NCBI RefSeq assembly: GCF_026151205.1
Contig: NC_087075.1
Coordinates: 7,210,858-7,274,857 of the forward strand
Direction: 5' to 3'
DNA: 64,000 nt
Source: Bolinopsis microptera
Taxonomy: Eukaryota > Ctenophora > Tentaculata > Lobata > Bolinopsidae
The notes beneath the pieces were generated by a model that had not been told where the DNA came from, did no database searches, and saw only the letters and a list, made by a program, of their open reading frames with translations. Position 1 is the first letter of the stretch; each line of letters begins with the position of its first letter. The translations under genes were made by a program, and so were the position numbers. Of this stretch, positions 12,584 to 23,734 are shown piece by piece.

Positions 12584-13179
12584 TTTAATCTAATTGCAGC
12601 GGCACATAATTTAAACTATTGCTATCATTATTGTACTACAGACTGAAAATATCTCAGATCGATTTTGGGCGTTTTTAACCACTTGTAGTTGTAATTCTTA
12701 AATATTAGATATCCTAATTTATAACTTTTTAATCAGAGTGAATTGATAATTGATATTTGATAATTTATTTATTTGATAGTTTAGTCTGATATTGATATTA
12801 ATATTGATTATATTGATATTGTTATTATTGAATGAAGCTAACTCCAGACATAAATAATACTACTTCTATTAACAAAGGGACTTGGAGTATAAACGACCAA
12901 TTTTGCATAATTGTCTATCCAACCAAGAATTCAGGAGGCAAGGGTGGGTGCGTAAACTTTATGGTCTGCACTCTCAGATCCTGTATCACCCTGGATTCAT
13001 TTCGACGTATTTTTGGTAAAAGTATACATATACTTTCTGGTCACTCTCTTGCTACTCCAAGTCCCCTAAGATATATGGTCTAAAGTTTGCACTAGTTATA
13101 TTTATAAAATATGTTTTTGTGACCTGCTTTAACTGATACTAAATAAAATTGTTGTTTTCTTGAAATTGTTGTTTTCTTG

Positions 13180-13475
13180 CAGTGTGGATCCGAAGAGTAG
13201 CTTTTCATCTCCGTTTGCACGGTATTCTGCATTGATTTGAGCTGTTTGTTGCTTTTTTCAATAGACTTATTCTGAAGATCGATGATAGTACTCTGACCTG
13301 AAATATTCTCACTTTTCAGCTTGTCAATTTCTTCTGCAAGAGGTATCGCCTTCCTTAGCCAGGGGATACTGAACTGGTCCAATATACAACAGACAGTTTC
13401 CAACCATTCGCATGGTTTCTCTTTCGTTACTGATCTCTTGTTCATCAAATTGCAAGATTGAATTTCCTCGTACAT
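13180..13475 (-). pseudogene. LINE ORF1 coiled-coil fragment, antisense
   Basis: The minus-strand frame contains WLRKAIPLAEEIDKLKSEN, QSTIIDLQNKSIEK, and VQTEMKSYSS. This is a heptad-rich segment like the coiled coil of the ORF1 at 16932-17795 (LIEKQEQIISVQ, KAEFQSYISVV). The similarity stops after SYSS near 13185, and the next expected ORF1 segment is found at about 12005 on the same strand, suggesting one ORF1 interrupted by other sequence. Confidence 0.55.
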
Positions 13476-13712
13476 TGTCTTGTTGATTTCACTACAAATC
13501 TCGTCTAAAACACTCCCTGGCTTTTAATAGTAAGCACAATCATTACTAATGTTTTATGAGCGATTTCCACACTATCTCATTGAGCAATACTATATTAGAC
13601 TGAAAGACTTTAATTTGAGTTTTAGAATTATTTATATTAGTTTTAGAATCATGTTCATTAGCTGCAGATAGTATTTAAACGTTCCAGACAACCGGAAAAA
13701 TGTGTCATTGAT

Positions 13713-14555
13713 TTGGACTATGCTGATGACATAGCAGGCATGGATGACACTGTCGAGGGACTGCAAGAAACAACGGACAATATTGCGAAATACTGTGGGC
13801 TTGGGGGTTTAAAGATGAACGCAAAGAAAACAGAGATCATGGTAATTGGGAAAGATACGTCGCAGCACCCACTCCCAGAGAATAGGACCATAGATATTAC
13901 TGTCGATGGAAACTCTGCAAAGCAGGTCACTCAATTCACTTATTTGGGTGCCAAAATTACATCGGATGGCAAGATCGATAAAGAAATAAGTGTCAGGATT
14001 GGAAAAGCAACCGGAGCTTTTAACCAACTCAATAACATTTGGAAGAATAAGAACATAAGCATTAACAACAAAGCGCGAATCTACATCGCAGCTGTTCTTA
14101 CCATTCTGACCTATGGAAGTGAGATATGGAACACGACTCAAGTGCAGACAAGAAGATTAGAGTCTTTCCATCAGTACTGCTTACGCAGAATCCTGAGAGT
14201 GAGGTGGTTCCATCGAGTAAGAAATGAAGATGTTTTAAGAAGGGCTTCAATAACTGCTCTTACTGACATAATAGCAACAAAACGGCTACGTTGGTTTGGA
14301 CATGTCAGTAGAATGCCTGAAGATCGGTTACCTAACTATCTACTTGAATGGAAACCCAAGCATGGGAAACGATCAAGAGGCAGGCCTAGGAAGAGCTTAA
14401 ATGATGTATTTATTGAAGATGCTGAGCAGAGATTGGATCGTAATGGACTCACGATTGATTGTATGAGAAGATTGGCTGCAGATCGAAAAGGATGGAGAAA
14501 TATTACCCGCCGAAGTTGTATAATACAAAGTAATGACGCAGATGACGCAGACTAA
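13713..14555 (+). pseudogene. LINE reverse transcriptase C-terminal half (RTE-like, 5'-truncated)
   Basis: The frame starts at the catalytic YADD box (DYADDIAGM) of a reverse transcriptase and continues through the palm/thumb (KTEIMVIGK, FTYLGAKI, YGSEIWN) to the C-terminal block RLRWFGHVSRM ... GRPRKSLNDVF ... DRKGWRNI, typical of RTE-like elements; the exact clade is uncertain. The upstream palm, fingers and endonuclease are missing. The 280-codon frame is uninterrupted to a TAA-type end at 14555, implying a fairly young insertion. The TIR/telomere-like element begins about 40 bp downstream. Confidence 0.8.
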
Positions 14556-14690
14556 TCCTTTTGGATGGAGATCTCGCCATGTAACATGTATGTATGTATT
14601 TAAACGGGTGGGCAACAATTGACCCCCCGACAAGTGTCCCCCGACAATTGACCTCCGACAATTGACCACCCGACAATATAATTTAATACA

Positions 14691-14937
14691 ATTAACCCTA
14701 ACCCTAACCCTAACCCTAACCCTAACCCTAACCCTAACCCTAACCCTAACCCTAACCCTAACCCTAACCCTAACCCTAACCCTAACCCTAACCCTAACCC
14801 TAACCCTAACCCTTTACTAACCCTAACCCTAACCCTAACCCTTTACTAACCCTAACCCTAACCCTAACCCTAACCCTAACCCTAACCCTAACCCTAACCC
14901 TAACCCTAACCCTAACCCTATATTAACCCTAACAGTA
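14691..14937. repeat. (CCCTAA)n telomere-type array
   Basis: About 40 copies of CCCTAA, the complement of the common animal telomere repeat TTAGGG, with a few CCCTTTACTAA interruptions. It is interstitial, inside the TIR element. Confidence 0.95.
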
Positions 14938-15266
14938 ACTCTGACCCTGACCCTGACCCTGACCCTGGCCTGACCCTGACCCTGACCCTGACCCTGACCC
15001 TGACCCTGACCCTGACCCTGACCCTGACCCTGACCCTGACCCTGACCCTGACCCTGACCCTGACCCTGACCCTGACCCTGACCCTGACCCTGACCCTGAC
15101 CCTGACCCTGACCCTGACCCTGACCCTGACCCTGACCCTGACCCTGACCCTGACCCTGACCCTGACCCTGACCCTGACCCTGACCCTGACCCTGACCCTG
15201 ACCCTGACCCTGACCCTGACCCTGACCCTGACCCGGACCCTGACCCTGAACCTGACCCTGACCCAG
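14938..15266. repeat. (CCCTGA)n variant hexamer array
   Basis: About 54 almost perfect CCCTGA copies follow the CCCTAA array after a short transition. The same variant hexamer forms a second, separate array at 48467-48596. Confidence 0.95.
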
Positions 15267-15349
15267 TGTAATTACATGGGGTTCAATTGTCCGGGGGTCA
15301 CTTGTCGGGGGGTCAATTGTCGCGGTACCTATTTAAACATCCAGTTCTT

Positions 15350-16900
15350 TGTCCTCAAGAAACAATTTCTCGGTTGGTTGACGAAGGTTTTGACTTAATC
15401 TGAAGAACAGAAATATTTTCATATTTTCATCAGCTGCTATGAAGATATATCATTAACACTATCTTAATAACAAGTGAACTATGATCTCTTTTGTAAGCAT
15501 ATTGTCCAGGACAATTGAGATTATCATTACATGCTCATTGCTCCTGTAGCCTTCTCTTTCAATTAGTTTTCCCAAGGTTTGACACTGGTCTGTAGTTTTT
15601 CAAGACATTTGGAAAATTATCTTCTTCGATTGGGGATAACTGGTGTGATGTAAACAAATAATTGTGGCTTATGATACCAGGGAAATGTAGGTGTCAGCTA
15701 AACCCTCGAATTTATGTTTAAATACATTGTATTTATCATGAATATCATATCATAATATATATAATATATACACTGTGTAGTGTTATCCTTTATTAAATAA
15801 TTGTGGACACTGGCTGATAATCAGTGAAGGCAGAATCGTGGATTATACCTGATAACTACTGGTGGTGTTATGGATATTAGAGGGGTGTTAGAGGGCTGGG
15901 CTATTACCGTAACAGCTGGCTACTAACCTGGTGTTAGAGGGTTGTTAAGACTTTTTGGGACCCAGATACTTAATAGTAAGTAATGTATCTTGTCTGGATG
16001 TTTGAACTTTTCGATTTGTATCTCGAAAGTTATGTTCAACTTCCCCACGCAGTGTTTTAAATGTATGATATTGTAAGATGTGTAATGTCATTATTTTATA
16101 GCTCTTCAAAGGATATTGTTCTTAGCCACGTAGGAATCAAGTGCTCATTTTGATTAAGGTGGCAATTTGAAGTTGCAGCCCAAGATTTTATTGATTTTAA
16201 TGTGGTCTATTCTTAATAAACATATATTGCGCTACTCTTCGTTTACACTGCTTTAGCTTTAAACTGTTTAGGAGATGATTTGAAGCGGTGCTACAATCTA
16301 CATTGGTCGGTGGACAAGTGCGATGAACACCAGAGCCAGATGCTTTAGTTCATGTACTATGACTGTGACTGATTAATGTATCAGGTACCTCTGCAACAAA
16401 CTGACAGTCTCACCTGTAACAGTGTAACCTGGTTAGTAAAAATTAGTTATTCTTAATTGTGTACCTTCAAGCTTTCCTCCACAATTACAACCAACTTTTA
16501 AACAATGATTTATTGTCAGTATTTTTTAATATTGAGCAGACTGAGCCTTCTGCTCGTATTACCTTAGGGCCAATAAATTTGGTTCACGATAAATTTGGTT
16601 ACCATAATTTAAGTCACAAATTTTGCAAATTTTTAGTCTACAACAATTTTAGTCACATTTTTCGACTTTTTGAGACCATTTTCCATTCCATTTATTTGAT
16701 TTTTCCATTATTCACAATTAAGAATGATTTCACAAACGTCGTAAGCATTACTTGAAAGTACAGGGGATCTTCGATATTATGCAAGTTTGGTGGGATTAAA
16801 TTCTAAAATAAAAAGTAGTCGAAATACACTCTCACTGCCGTTTTAAAATTGTTAGCTCTCGTTATCGCACTGCTTATCTCTTGATAATTGCACCGCTACT
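15350..16900. other. Unassigned sequence
   Basis: AT-rich sequence with no coding region, structured RNA or repeat array that I can support. One open frame at 16459-16755 has no recognisable motif. Confidence 0.5.
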
Positions 16901-16931
16901 GCGCTGCTAGCTTGTTGTGCTGATCTTTACG

Positions 16932-17795
16932 ATGGCAGATTTGGACTTGGAAAGTATCAATTACATGTGGAATGAGATGTTCACCTGGAGCAAAGAGACT
17001 CTGAAGAAATTTGGCAAGCCGTACGGAAAGTTAAAGGACATTGCGGACGCTAAGAACTTCAACAGACTGAATAAGCCGGAGATTGTCGATGTGTGTGGTC
17101 GATCTTTTGAGTATACGAACTATCTTATGGAGACCGTTGAAGCGTATAAGAATGTGTTGACCAGACTTCAGGGTCAGTTAATTGAGAAGCAAGAGCAGAT
17201 TATCAGTGTTCAGGCCGAGCTATCAGCTTGCAAGACTGAGCAACTTGAAGCGATGAAGAAAACTGTGTCAAGTTCAGTTGCTGATTCAGTGAAAGCGGAG
17301 TTCCAATCTTACATCTCTGTCGTTCAAAGTTTGCCAGCACAGTCTCCAGTAATCAGCCCGGAAGCATTGACGTCTGTAGTCAAGACTATTGTTGCAGAGG
17401 AGGACCGCAGCAGGAACCTTCTTATCTTCGGTCTGCCTGAGGAAAAAGAAGAGAAGCTCGAATCTCAAGTCAGTGAAGTTCTGGAAACTATTGGCATAAA
17501 GCCAAAAGTAGAGGCTCAGAGAATAGGAAAAAAGAAAACGGTTGACTCAACGCGACCAGTTAAAGTTATCACCTCTAACTCGCTCATCGTTGATCAGATT
17601 CTGAGGAATGCCAGGAACCTGCGGCAGAGTGAGAAGTTTAAGACAGTTTTCTTGAGCCCTGATCGGTCTGTCGAACAGAGGAAGCTCCGGAAAGATCTGG
17701 TACAGGACATGAAGAAGCGGGCACTTGCAGAACCGACCAAAAAGTTTTACATAAAGGACGGGCAAATTTATTGTGCTGATGAGAGCAACGGTTGA
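16932..17795 (+). CDS. Solo LINE ORF1 protein (coiled coil + RRM/CTD-like)
   Basis: This encodes an intact 287-residue protein beginning MADLDLESINY; this is the first true ATG of the frame. An N-terminal segment is followed by a heptad-rich coiled coil (about residues 60-140, LIEKQEQIISVQAEL). The C-terminal block has RNLLIFGLPEEKEE (about residue 160), RIGKKK and STRPVKVI, ending KKFYIKDGQIY. This arrangement is that of L1/CR1-type ORF1 RNA-binding chaperones. No endonuclease or RT follows. About 330 bp downstream there is a CAAT-type tail (18121-18145), so the unit resembles a half-LINE (ORF1-only) derivative. Host exaptation is an alternative that the sequence does not decide. Confidence 0.75.
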   Translation: MADLDLESINYMWNEMFTWSKETLKKFGKPYGKLKDIADAKNFNRLNKPEIVDVCGRSFEYTNYLMETVEAYKNVLTRLQGQLIEKQEQIISVQAELSACKTEQLEAMKKTVSSSVADSVKAEFQSYISVVQSLPAQSPVISPEALTSVVKTIVAEEDRSRNLLIFGLPEEKEEKLESQVSEVLETIGIKPKVEAQRIGKKKTVDSTRPVKVITSNSLIVDQILRNARNLRQSEKFKTVFLSPDRSVEQRKLRKDLVQDMKKRALAEPTKKFYIKDGQIYCADESNG

Positions 17796-18118
17796 CAACT
17801 TTTTTTGAGTGTGTGTTTCGTGTGCTGTTTTGATATGTTTTGGACCATGTTTGTGAGGGACATATTGGTAGCTGTAGTTATTTTCTACACAAGACTGAAT
17901 AGTCTTCAGGCTTTAGCTGAGCTTTAATTTCCGACGCAGTTTTGTTGAGCCACTAGTCCATGATGGGGAATATAAACAATATATTTAACTCTTAATGGTC
18001 ATAGCTACTTTTAATTTCATGAATCATACAGATTTTAAAGTACGCTGGTACGATTTTTATCTTATTAAATTGCTGTTCAATATCTATTTTAGTAAACATT
18101 AACTGGGGTAGTAAAACC

Positions 18119-18146
18119 CAGTTCCCAATCAATCAATCAATCAAAT
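18119..18146 (+). repeat. Short (AATC)n tail of the ORF1-only element
   Basis: Four to five AATC units follow CAGTTCCC and probably mark the 3' end of the retroposed unit that begins upstream of 16932. Confidence 0.6.
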
Positions 18147-19537
18147 CAAGGTCTTGTAACTCGATAACACGTTGCCATGGCCCCATAGCAACCACAATTA
18201 ATGCCCTAGCTACCGAGGCAAATTTGGGTGATTTACCTAATCTAGGTAAACTATAGGTAAAAATATAATATTAATCATAAGCTAAAATGTACTAATCTTT
18301 GTATTCTAAATGGGGAAAAGAAGAAACATTGTCAGTCAGTCGAGAAAATTGTCAGTAATTAATCCTTGGTACTGTTTCACAATTTCGACTTCAATCATCG
18401 TCAATTTACTAGCTCACTGCTCATGCAGGTCTTTCCGAAGTAAATTCCAAGGAAAACGTTATGGTCTGGTGTGCCATATAGGACAAAGGAATAAATTGCC
18501 CATATTTCTTCGAGAAAAATATAACTCAAAATTAGCCATTAAACCTTAGAACTACCAATTAATTTTCACAAAATCAAGTTTACACAAGTCATTTGTCTAA
18601 ACTGCAGTTTACTTTTGTAGTAGCTGATCCTAGTCGGCAATCCTAGTGGATAAAGAGTTATTCAAAAGTACATCCTTGCAATATTTTTGAACACCCTGTA
18701 ATCTGTACGCTCTGAAATCTGATTTAATACTTCAACTCTGGTATCATCTAGATTCTAGTGCCTAATGCGATATGCTAATATTTGATTGTAGGAGACTCTC
18801 ACTTAGGAGACTCCCAAAAATGAAATATGATGGACCCACTCACAAGAGCGAAAAAAGGTACACATTACTGTAGTGTTCTAATGTTTATCAAATATTTTTA
18901 TGTGCTCATGCAATATGTTTATTTTCAAAAACTGTAACATCGCTCAATCAAAGCCTTATCAGCACAACACGCACAATCACATATCATCAACTTGATCTCT
19001 GCGCATCATAATAACAACCACTCGCAAGGATTGTCACCGCTCACTTCAGACACACACCCACTTCACAGTACCACCTACAGCCTGCACAGAGCTCAGCAAT
19101 CAATTCTAAACGGCTAGCTGATTTTGATAAAATAACATCGTAGTACAACGGCTGCACCCCTGACTTCTTAACTAAAGATAAGAGACGCATATATAAGGAC
19201 ATTTGTAATCTGATAAAATTTAAAGTTTTGGTGTGTGAATAAAAGCTTGATTTGAAAATTAGTGTGGAAATAAAAGAGATATTTATTTTATTATTTTTAC
19301 ATATTATTCATACATATTATTGTATCATATATCTTAATTAGGTGACAGTATAATTATTTTAACTACAGATTATATTATTTAAGTTAGTATCGACATAAAT
19401 TTTACGATTGCAGTTTATTTGTATATAATATTGTATTCAATAAACCGGTTTCGAAGCCCTTAAGGGTGGCCCTCGGGACTTTAAAACATAATTTGTGGGG
19501 TCACGTGGTACCGAAATGCTTTAGAGGACAGATAGAG

Positions 19538-19602
19538 ACTCAGAATTGTGACCACAAGTCTAGATTCTTTTCATAAATCTAGACTTGTGGTTACAATTCT
19601 GA
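19538..19602. repeat. Hairpin: 27-bp inverted repeat, 10-nt loop
   Basis: CTCAGAATTGTGACCACAAG and its continuation TCTAGAT pair with ATCTAGACTTGTGG..ATTCTGAG across a 10-nt loop, with a single mismatch. It may be a tiny MITE remnant. Confidence 0.85.
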
Positions 19603-20569
19603 GGGTTTCATACTATTATATCAAGGAATTATCCTGCTGTTCAAATATTGACAGAAAGGAAAGGTGTTTAGGAGTCGAATTGCTACAACTTCAGAATTCA
19701 GATTGCATAACAATTGTATATCTTCAGATTGGAGGACGGTCTAGGGAAGAATATAGGAATTAAGCTTACTTCACAGCTATACTGTACAAAAGTACCTTCA
19801 GCGAAATAAGACGTCAACACTCAACATCCATCTTGTTTATATCAATGATTGTGGAAATTACTTTTGTATTCTTTGTAATATAATTCTCTGACGTTGTATT
19901 CTCTTAATACATTACGTTTGCTAGAATTCTTGTGTGTAAGCTTTAGAACTCTAGATGTCAAACAGAGATTTACAGCCAAGTGTCAACCAGTTTCAACTTT
20001 TATCAAACTGATCCATCGATTTCAGCTATGACATTTTTAGTTTTGATCAAACAAATGGTTTTTATTACATTGTTGCGTTGATTACATTAAAATACAGTTT
20101 GATGTTTAAAACGGGGCATATGAAAGTTTTTTATCTTGTAAAACCTCGCCTAATCGACGAAGTTACAGTCAGATCGAAAATTAGAAATAGCTTATTTTTA
20201 AAAGCAGTTGAAAGTGCTAATTTAAGAACCTGGTGGGTATTAGTCTAAAGATTCGTTGGTATTTATTACACTGCAACCATAACATAAGATCCAAATTGGG
20301 TGTTAGGGAAATGCAGCGGACTAAATGCTATTTTACAATTACACCTTCCCCGTCACTGATCACTGTCACATTTAAAGCTGCAAATAGTGTATTTGTTATG
20401 CCAACTAAAACCAGAGCAGAACACTAAAACAGAGAACTTGTTAAAGTTTAAATTTAACAAGTTTAAATAAAACTCAGTGTATGAAATGTAACAGCCAATG
20501 TAATGTTCTTACAGGATCGTTGACATATGACGTTATCACGACTCACGTCCTGAACAACGTTTAATCTAA

Positions 20570-20632
20570 CCCCTCCCCCTCCCCCCGGCCCCCCCCCCTC
20601 TCGGTGATTCCGTATTATGTGAACGACCCCTA
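20570..20632. mobile_element. MITE terminal fragment (GGGTCGTTCACATA family)
   Basis: A C-rich tract followed by GTATTATGTGAACGACCCC matches the right end of the element at 26949-27392. Only this end is seen here. Confidence 0.6.
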
Positions 20633-21169
20633 ATATGCTTACATCGAGGTAATGTTTACTGATTTATAGCAACATTTATCATAACAGCTTGTTTTTAAAT
20701 CACTGTTTCTTATGATACAAGTTTTTTTACCATTCGTATCACACATAATAATAAATGACGTAGTATAAATCGTCTGGTAAAAATCTTGGTTCTTTCTGTA
20801 GTAATTGTGCGGAACGCGCTTGCGCCGAATCAAAAATATGTGTGAAAGTTTTTATTGCGCGCATTTACTGTGACATAATGTGTCACGTGATAATCTGAAA
20901 CTTTGAATGGTCATAACACCAAGAGATAAGCAACGGAGGTAAATCTGGCCACGTAATATTGTCAAGTAGGTACCAAGAAGTTGTGTGAATATTTTGAAAT
21001 CAAATTCGAGCGTTTATTTTGTGATTTAGCGAGGTGCGCGGGAAAAAGCAAATAACCGTCAGCACATGGCCATACAGCCTCCATAGCGGCATCTGAGATC
21101 GGCTATCGATGCGGCACTAATTACTAGTCTATAAAACAATCATCCCAGGAGCCTAGGGGCTCCAGCAGA

Positions 21170-21890
21170 CAAGTGCCTTATTTGCCCGTAAGAGCCTCTA
21201 CTATAAGGAAAAATTTAGGCAAACACGACACAATTACAAATATTTTTGGGTTGATTTACTACAACTGCAGAAAATTATTCCAAATTTAACATTTAAGCAA
21301 AAAGGGCACATTTTGACCACTTTTTTGGATTTTTACCCGAGTGCCGAGGAAATCCTATAAGAATAATAGCTTAATTTTTATTTAATGGATGTTACACGTC
21401 TAAATTTCTTCAAAGTAGCGCGCGCCGCTTTCTTCCCGAGGCAAGTGCTACGGAAAAAAAAAGTGCTACGAAGGAGCGCGCGCCGGGCTACTCCATTAAC
21501 AATGGACAAAATTTTAATCATTAATGCTATCATGTGCGCTTGTGTTTCAGCTATCTTCATGAAAATTTTGCTGATACACCAACAAAATTAATTTGACCAA
21601 AAGTTTAAAAAACATGGTTTTTTGTTGTCAGACGTTGTATGACCCGCCGCGCACGAGTGCGCGGCTCCCCTGTATCGTCAGGACGATACACCTAATGAAA
21701 CGACCGTGGGGGTCACGACGTGATACAAGTTTTTGGCCCAAAATCGATTTTAAAAACCACTTTTATCGTTTCAAAACTGCATTTTTAATCGATTCTACGG
21801 TCAAAAATAAGTTTAGAAAAGTGTATTTGGAGTCCCTGGCCTACCTTGTACCTTATCAAGCAGAAAACGCCCGTAAGAGCTTTTACTAGT
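21170..21890 (-). repeat. Dispersed repeat, copy 2 (reverse of 11030-11420)
   Basis: In reverse complement this matches blocks of 11030-11420 in order: the CCACTTTTTTGGATTTTTACC block, TTAATTTGACC, AAAAAACATGGTTTTTT, the block around CGATTCTACGGTC, and GCCCGTAAGAGC. It is interrupted at 21383-21514 by an arm of the foldback family described at 22167-22754, and near 21640-21720 by sequence containing GCGCACGAGTGCGC palindromes. Confidence 0.7.
21383..21514 (+). repeat. Foldback-family arm, extra copy
   Basis: Shares ATGTTACACGTCTAAATTTC, AGTAGCGCGCGCCGCTTTC, GTGCTACG and CCATTAACAATGG with the right arm of the 22167-22754 element. It lies inside the dispersed repeat at 21170-21890. Confidence 0.75.
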
Positions 21891-22166
21891 AGAGTTTCTA
21901 CGATACAGTGGGAGCCGCGCACTCGTGCGCAGCGGGTCATACGACGTATTACAATGATGAATGATCAAATGGGTATTGAAGTTTGATATTCGTATAATAC
22001 ACCATATTTATTTGTATTTCACACTTGACCGATGAAACCTATTCAGTTTCTTTTTCACAAAGAAAGAAATAAACCTGCGCCGCCAGATAATCACTTTATA
22101 TTATATTATGGGTAAAAACTTATTGTTTCATTGGTTGATTTTTAACGGGTGATACTCGTAAAATGT

Positions 22167-22754
22167 TTGACCATTGTTAATGGTCTGGCCCGGCGTGCAC
22201 TACTTCGTAGCACTTGCCATAACATTTCGAGAAGAAAGCGGCGCGCGCTACTTCGAAGAAATTTAGACGAGTAACATCCGTCAAGTAAAATATTTGATGG
22301 TCTTATCCAAGACCTTCGAAGACTCCAACTCGGCGCGCGTCTTGGTAGGTTATAAACCTACAATTGATTTGCTGATAGAATATTATTATAATAATAATTT
22401 TGAATGAAAATATAAAATCTAAATTTCAGTCAACTAATTTTAAAGGCTCTGATCTGCCTATAATCAAGTGTTCTAACTTCTATTAGTACAAATATGCGAT
22501 AGTAATAGCTAGGTAGCAGCGAATTAAGGAATGTATTGTTTGAATGGTGGGTGATTTCCAATGAGATCTTGATAATGCACTACATTTTGTGCACATCAGA
22601 TTGGCAGGTGAAAAGTTGACGGATGTTACATGTTACTCGTCTGAATTTCTTGGAAGGAGCGCGCGCCGCTTTCTTCTCGAAATATTATCGAACTGGCCCG
22701 ATGGCAAGTGCTACGAAGTAGCGCGCGCCGGGCCAGACCATTAACAATGGTCAA
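22167..22754. mobile_element. TIR foldback element (TTGACCATTGTTAATGG ends)
   Basis: Ends are inverted repeats of about 118-140 bp: TTGACCATTGTTAATGGTC... at 22167 and its complement ending at 22754. The arms contain GCGCGCGCTACTTCG and TTTCTTCTCGAAAT stretches. The outer 17-19 bp is itself a palindrome (GACCATTGTTAATGGTC). The interior (about 22290-22615) has no coding potential. It is a non-autonomous DNA element; the superfamily is unknown. Confidence 0.8.
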
Positions 22755-22874
22755 GTGAAAAGCATCTGCTTTTTAGATTATTTTGGATTTTTGTAATCCG
22801 TATAACTCTTGAAGTAAAAATGGTGACCATTCTTCGATACTACCTGCACTCTGCAAATTCAATTAAACCCCATC

Positions 22875-23110
22875 CACACAAAAGCAAATAGAACTCCTCA
22901 GCGAAAAAGGAGCATCCATTTGGTTATCCACTCTCCCTCTAAAAGCATGTGGGTATGTCCTCAACAAACAAGAATTCTTTGATGCCCTCTCACTCAGATA
23001 TAATCTTACACTGTCTACAGCTAACAGAAGTCCCCTATGTGTATGTGGAAAACAAAATCATATCAACCATACCCTAACCTGCAAAATCGGAGGCTATGTT
23101 TCACTTAGAC
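22875..23110 (+). pseudogene. Retroelement-protein fragment: SEKGASxWL ... zinc knuckle
   Basis: A plus-strand frame reads LLSEKGASIWLSTLPL, then EFFDALSLRYNL and CVCGKQNHINHTLTCKIGG. The C-x-C-x(7-8)-H-x4-C spacing is a zinc-knuckle-like motif. This region is known to me from many invertebrate multicopy proteins where it precedes the EP-L/DGARLD segment seen at 23735-24187. The RT portion is absent. Its association with R2-like (restriction-like endonuclease) LINEs is my inference from domain order. Confidence 0.6.
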
Positions 23111-23253
23111 GTGAGTTACCTACTACCTCAACAAAATTATTCAAACAATATACACATAATATAACAATTACCCTATATAAAAATTCAATATAAATTCAAT
23201 AGCAAACTAAATAAAATTTATAAACACCCTTTAAGTAGTATAAGTAAGCCAGT

Positions 23254-23640
23254 TTAAAGAACTGGCTCCAAATTTATATCTAATTCTGCTATTTTTACTG
23301 CACTACTACTTTTCAACCCTCTCTCTCCTCTAAGAGCTATGACTGTTGTTCTCAATAGGTCAAATCTTACTCTCTTCCTAATAAATGTCATTGCCTCACT
23401 ATATCGTTGGCCTGATTTCCTAGATAGTTTATCCGCTAATTTCTTAAAGAACTGATTAGCTTCCCTTCCCATACCCCAGTGGTTGATAGGACTATCGGTG
23501 TAAACGTCCCATGTTCCACTTCTACAATCCTTTTATTGTATAAATTCTTTTTCTGTCTCTCGTGGCTATTGTACATATTGGTTGGAGATCCAAGAGCCTT
23601 ATTGGAAGGAGCTTGAGCACTTAGACACAATTCACTCAGA
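23254..23640 (-). pseudogene. Retroelement-protein C-terminal fragment, antisense, frameshifted
   Basis: Minus-strand frames read SHERQKKNLYNKRIVEVEH and FTPIVLSTTG, then after a frameshift FFKKLADKLSRKSGQRYSE and FIRKRVRFDLLRTTVIALRG. The order and motifs match the C-terminal part of the plus-strand copy at 23735-24187. A frameshift near 23460 breaks it. It lies head-to-head between two plus-strand pieces of the same protein family. Confidence 0.65.
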
Positions 23641-23734
23641 GAAGGTGAAAGGTGAAAGTTGGGCCCGTAATGTTAATATAAACCACCGATGCTAAATCTT
23701 AAGTTGTAGAACCACAAAAACTCGCCTCTTTACT

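Larger units (their letters stand above)
14597..15347. mobile_element. TIR-flanked telomere-like satellite element
   Basis: Inverted repeats of about 55 bp flank the satellite. The left arm (from TATTTAAAC at 14597, with CAATTGACCCCCCGACAAG) matches in reverse the right arm ending GGTACC..TATTTAAAC near 15347 (CTTGTCGGGGGGTCAATTG). Between them are (CCCTAA)n and (CCCTGA)n arrays. This looks like a non-autonomous DNA element carrying a hexamer satellite, not a chromosome end, because unique sequence continues on both sides. Confidence 0.8.
18150..21130. other. Unassigned AT-rich sequence
   Basis: No gene is recognised. It contains a strong hairpin at 19538-19602 and one end of a GGGTCGTTCACATA-type MITE near 20575-20632. 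Other open frames are short and motif-free. Confidence 0.5.

Noticed and set aside
14691-15266. Possible chromosome end (telomere)
   Set aside because: Unique and repeat sequence continues on both sides, and the arrays are bounded by inverted repeats; interstitial.
21593-21889. 98-codon frame
   Set aside because: Lies in the dispersed repeat shared with 11030-11420 and is not conserved as a frame there.
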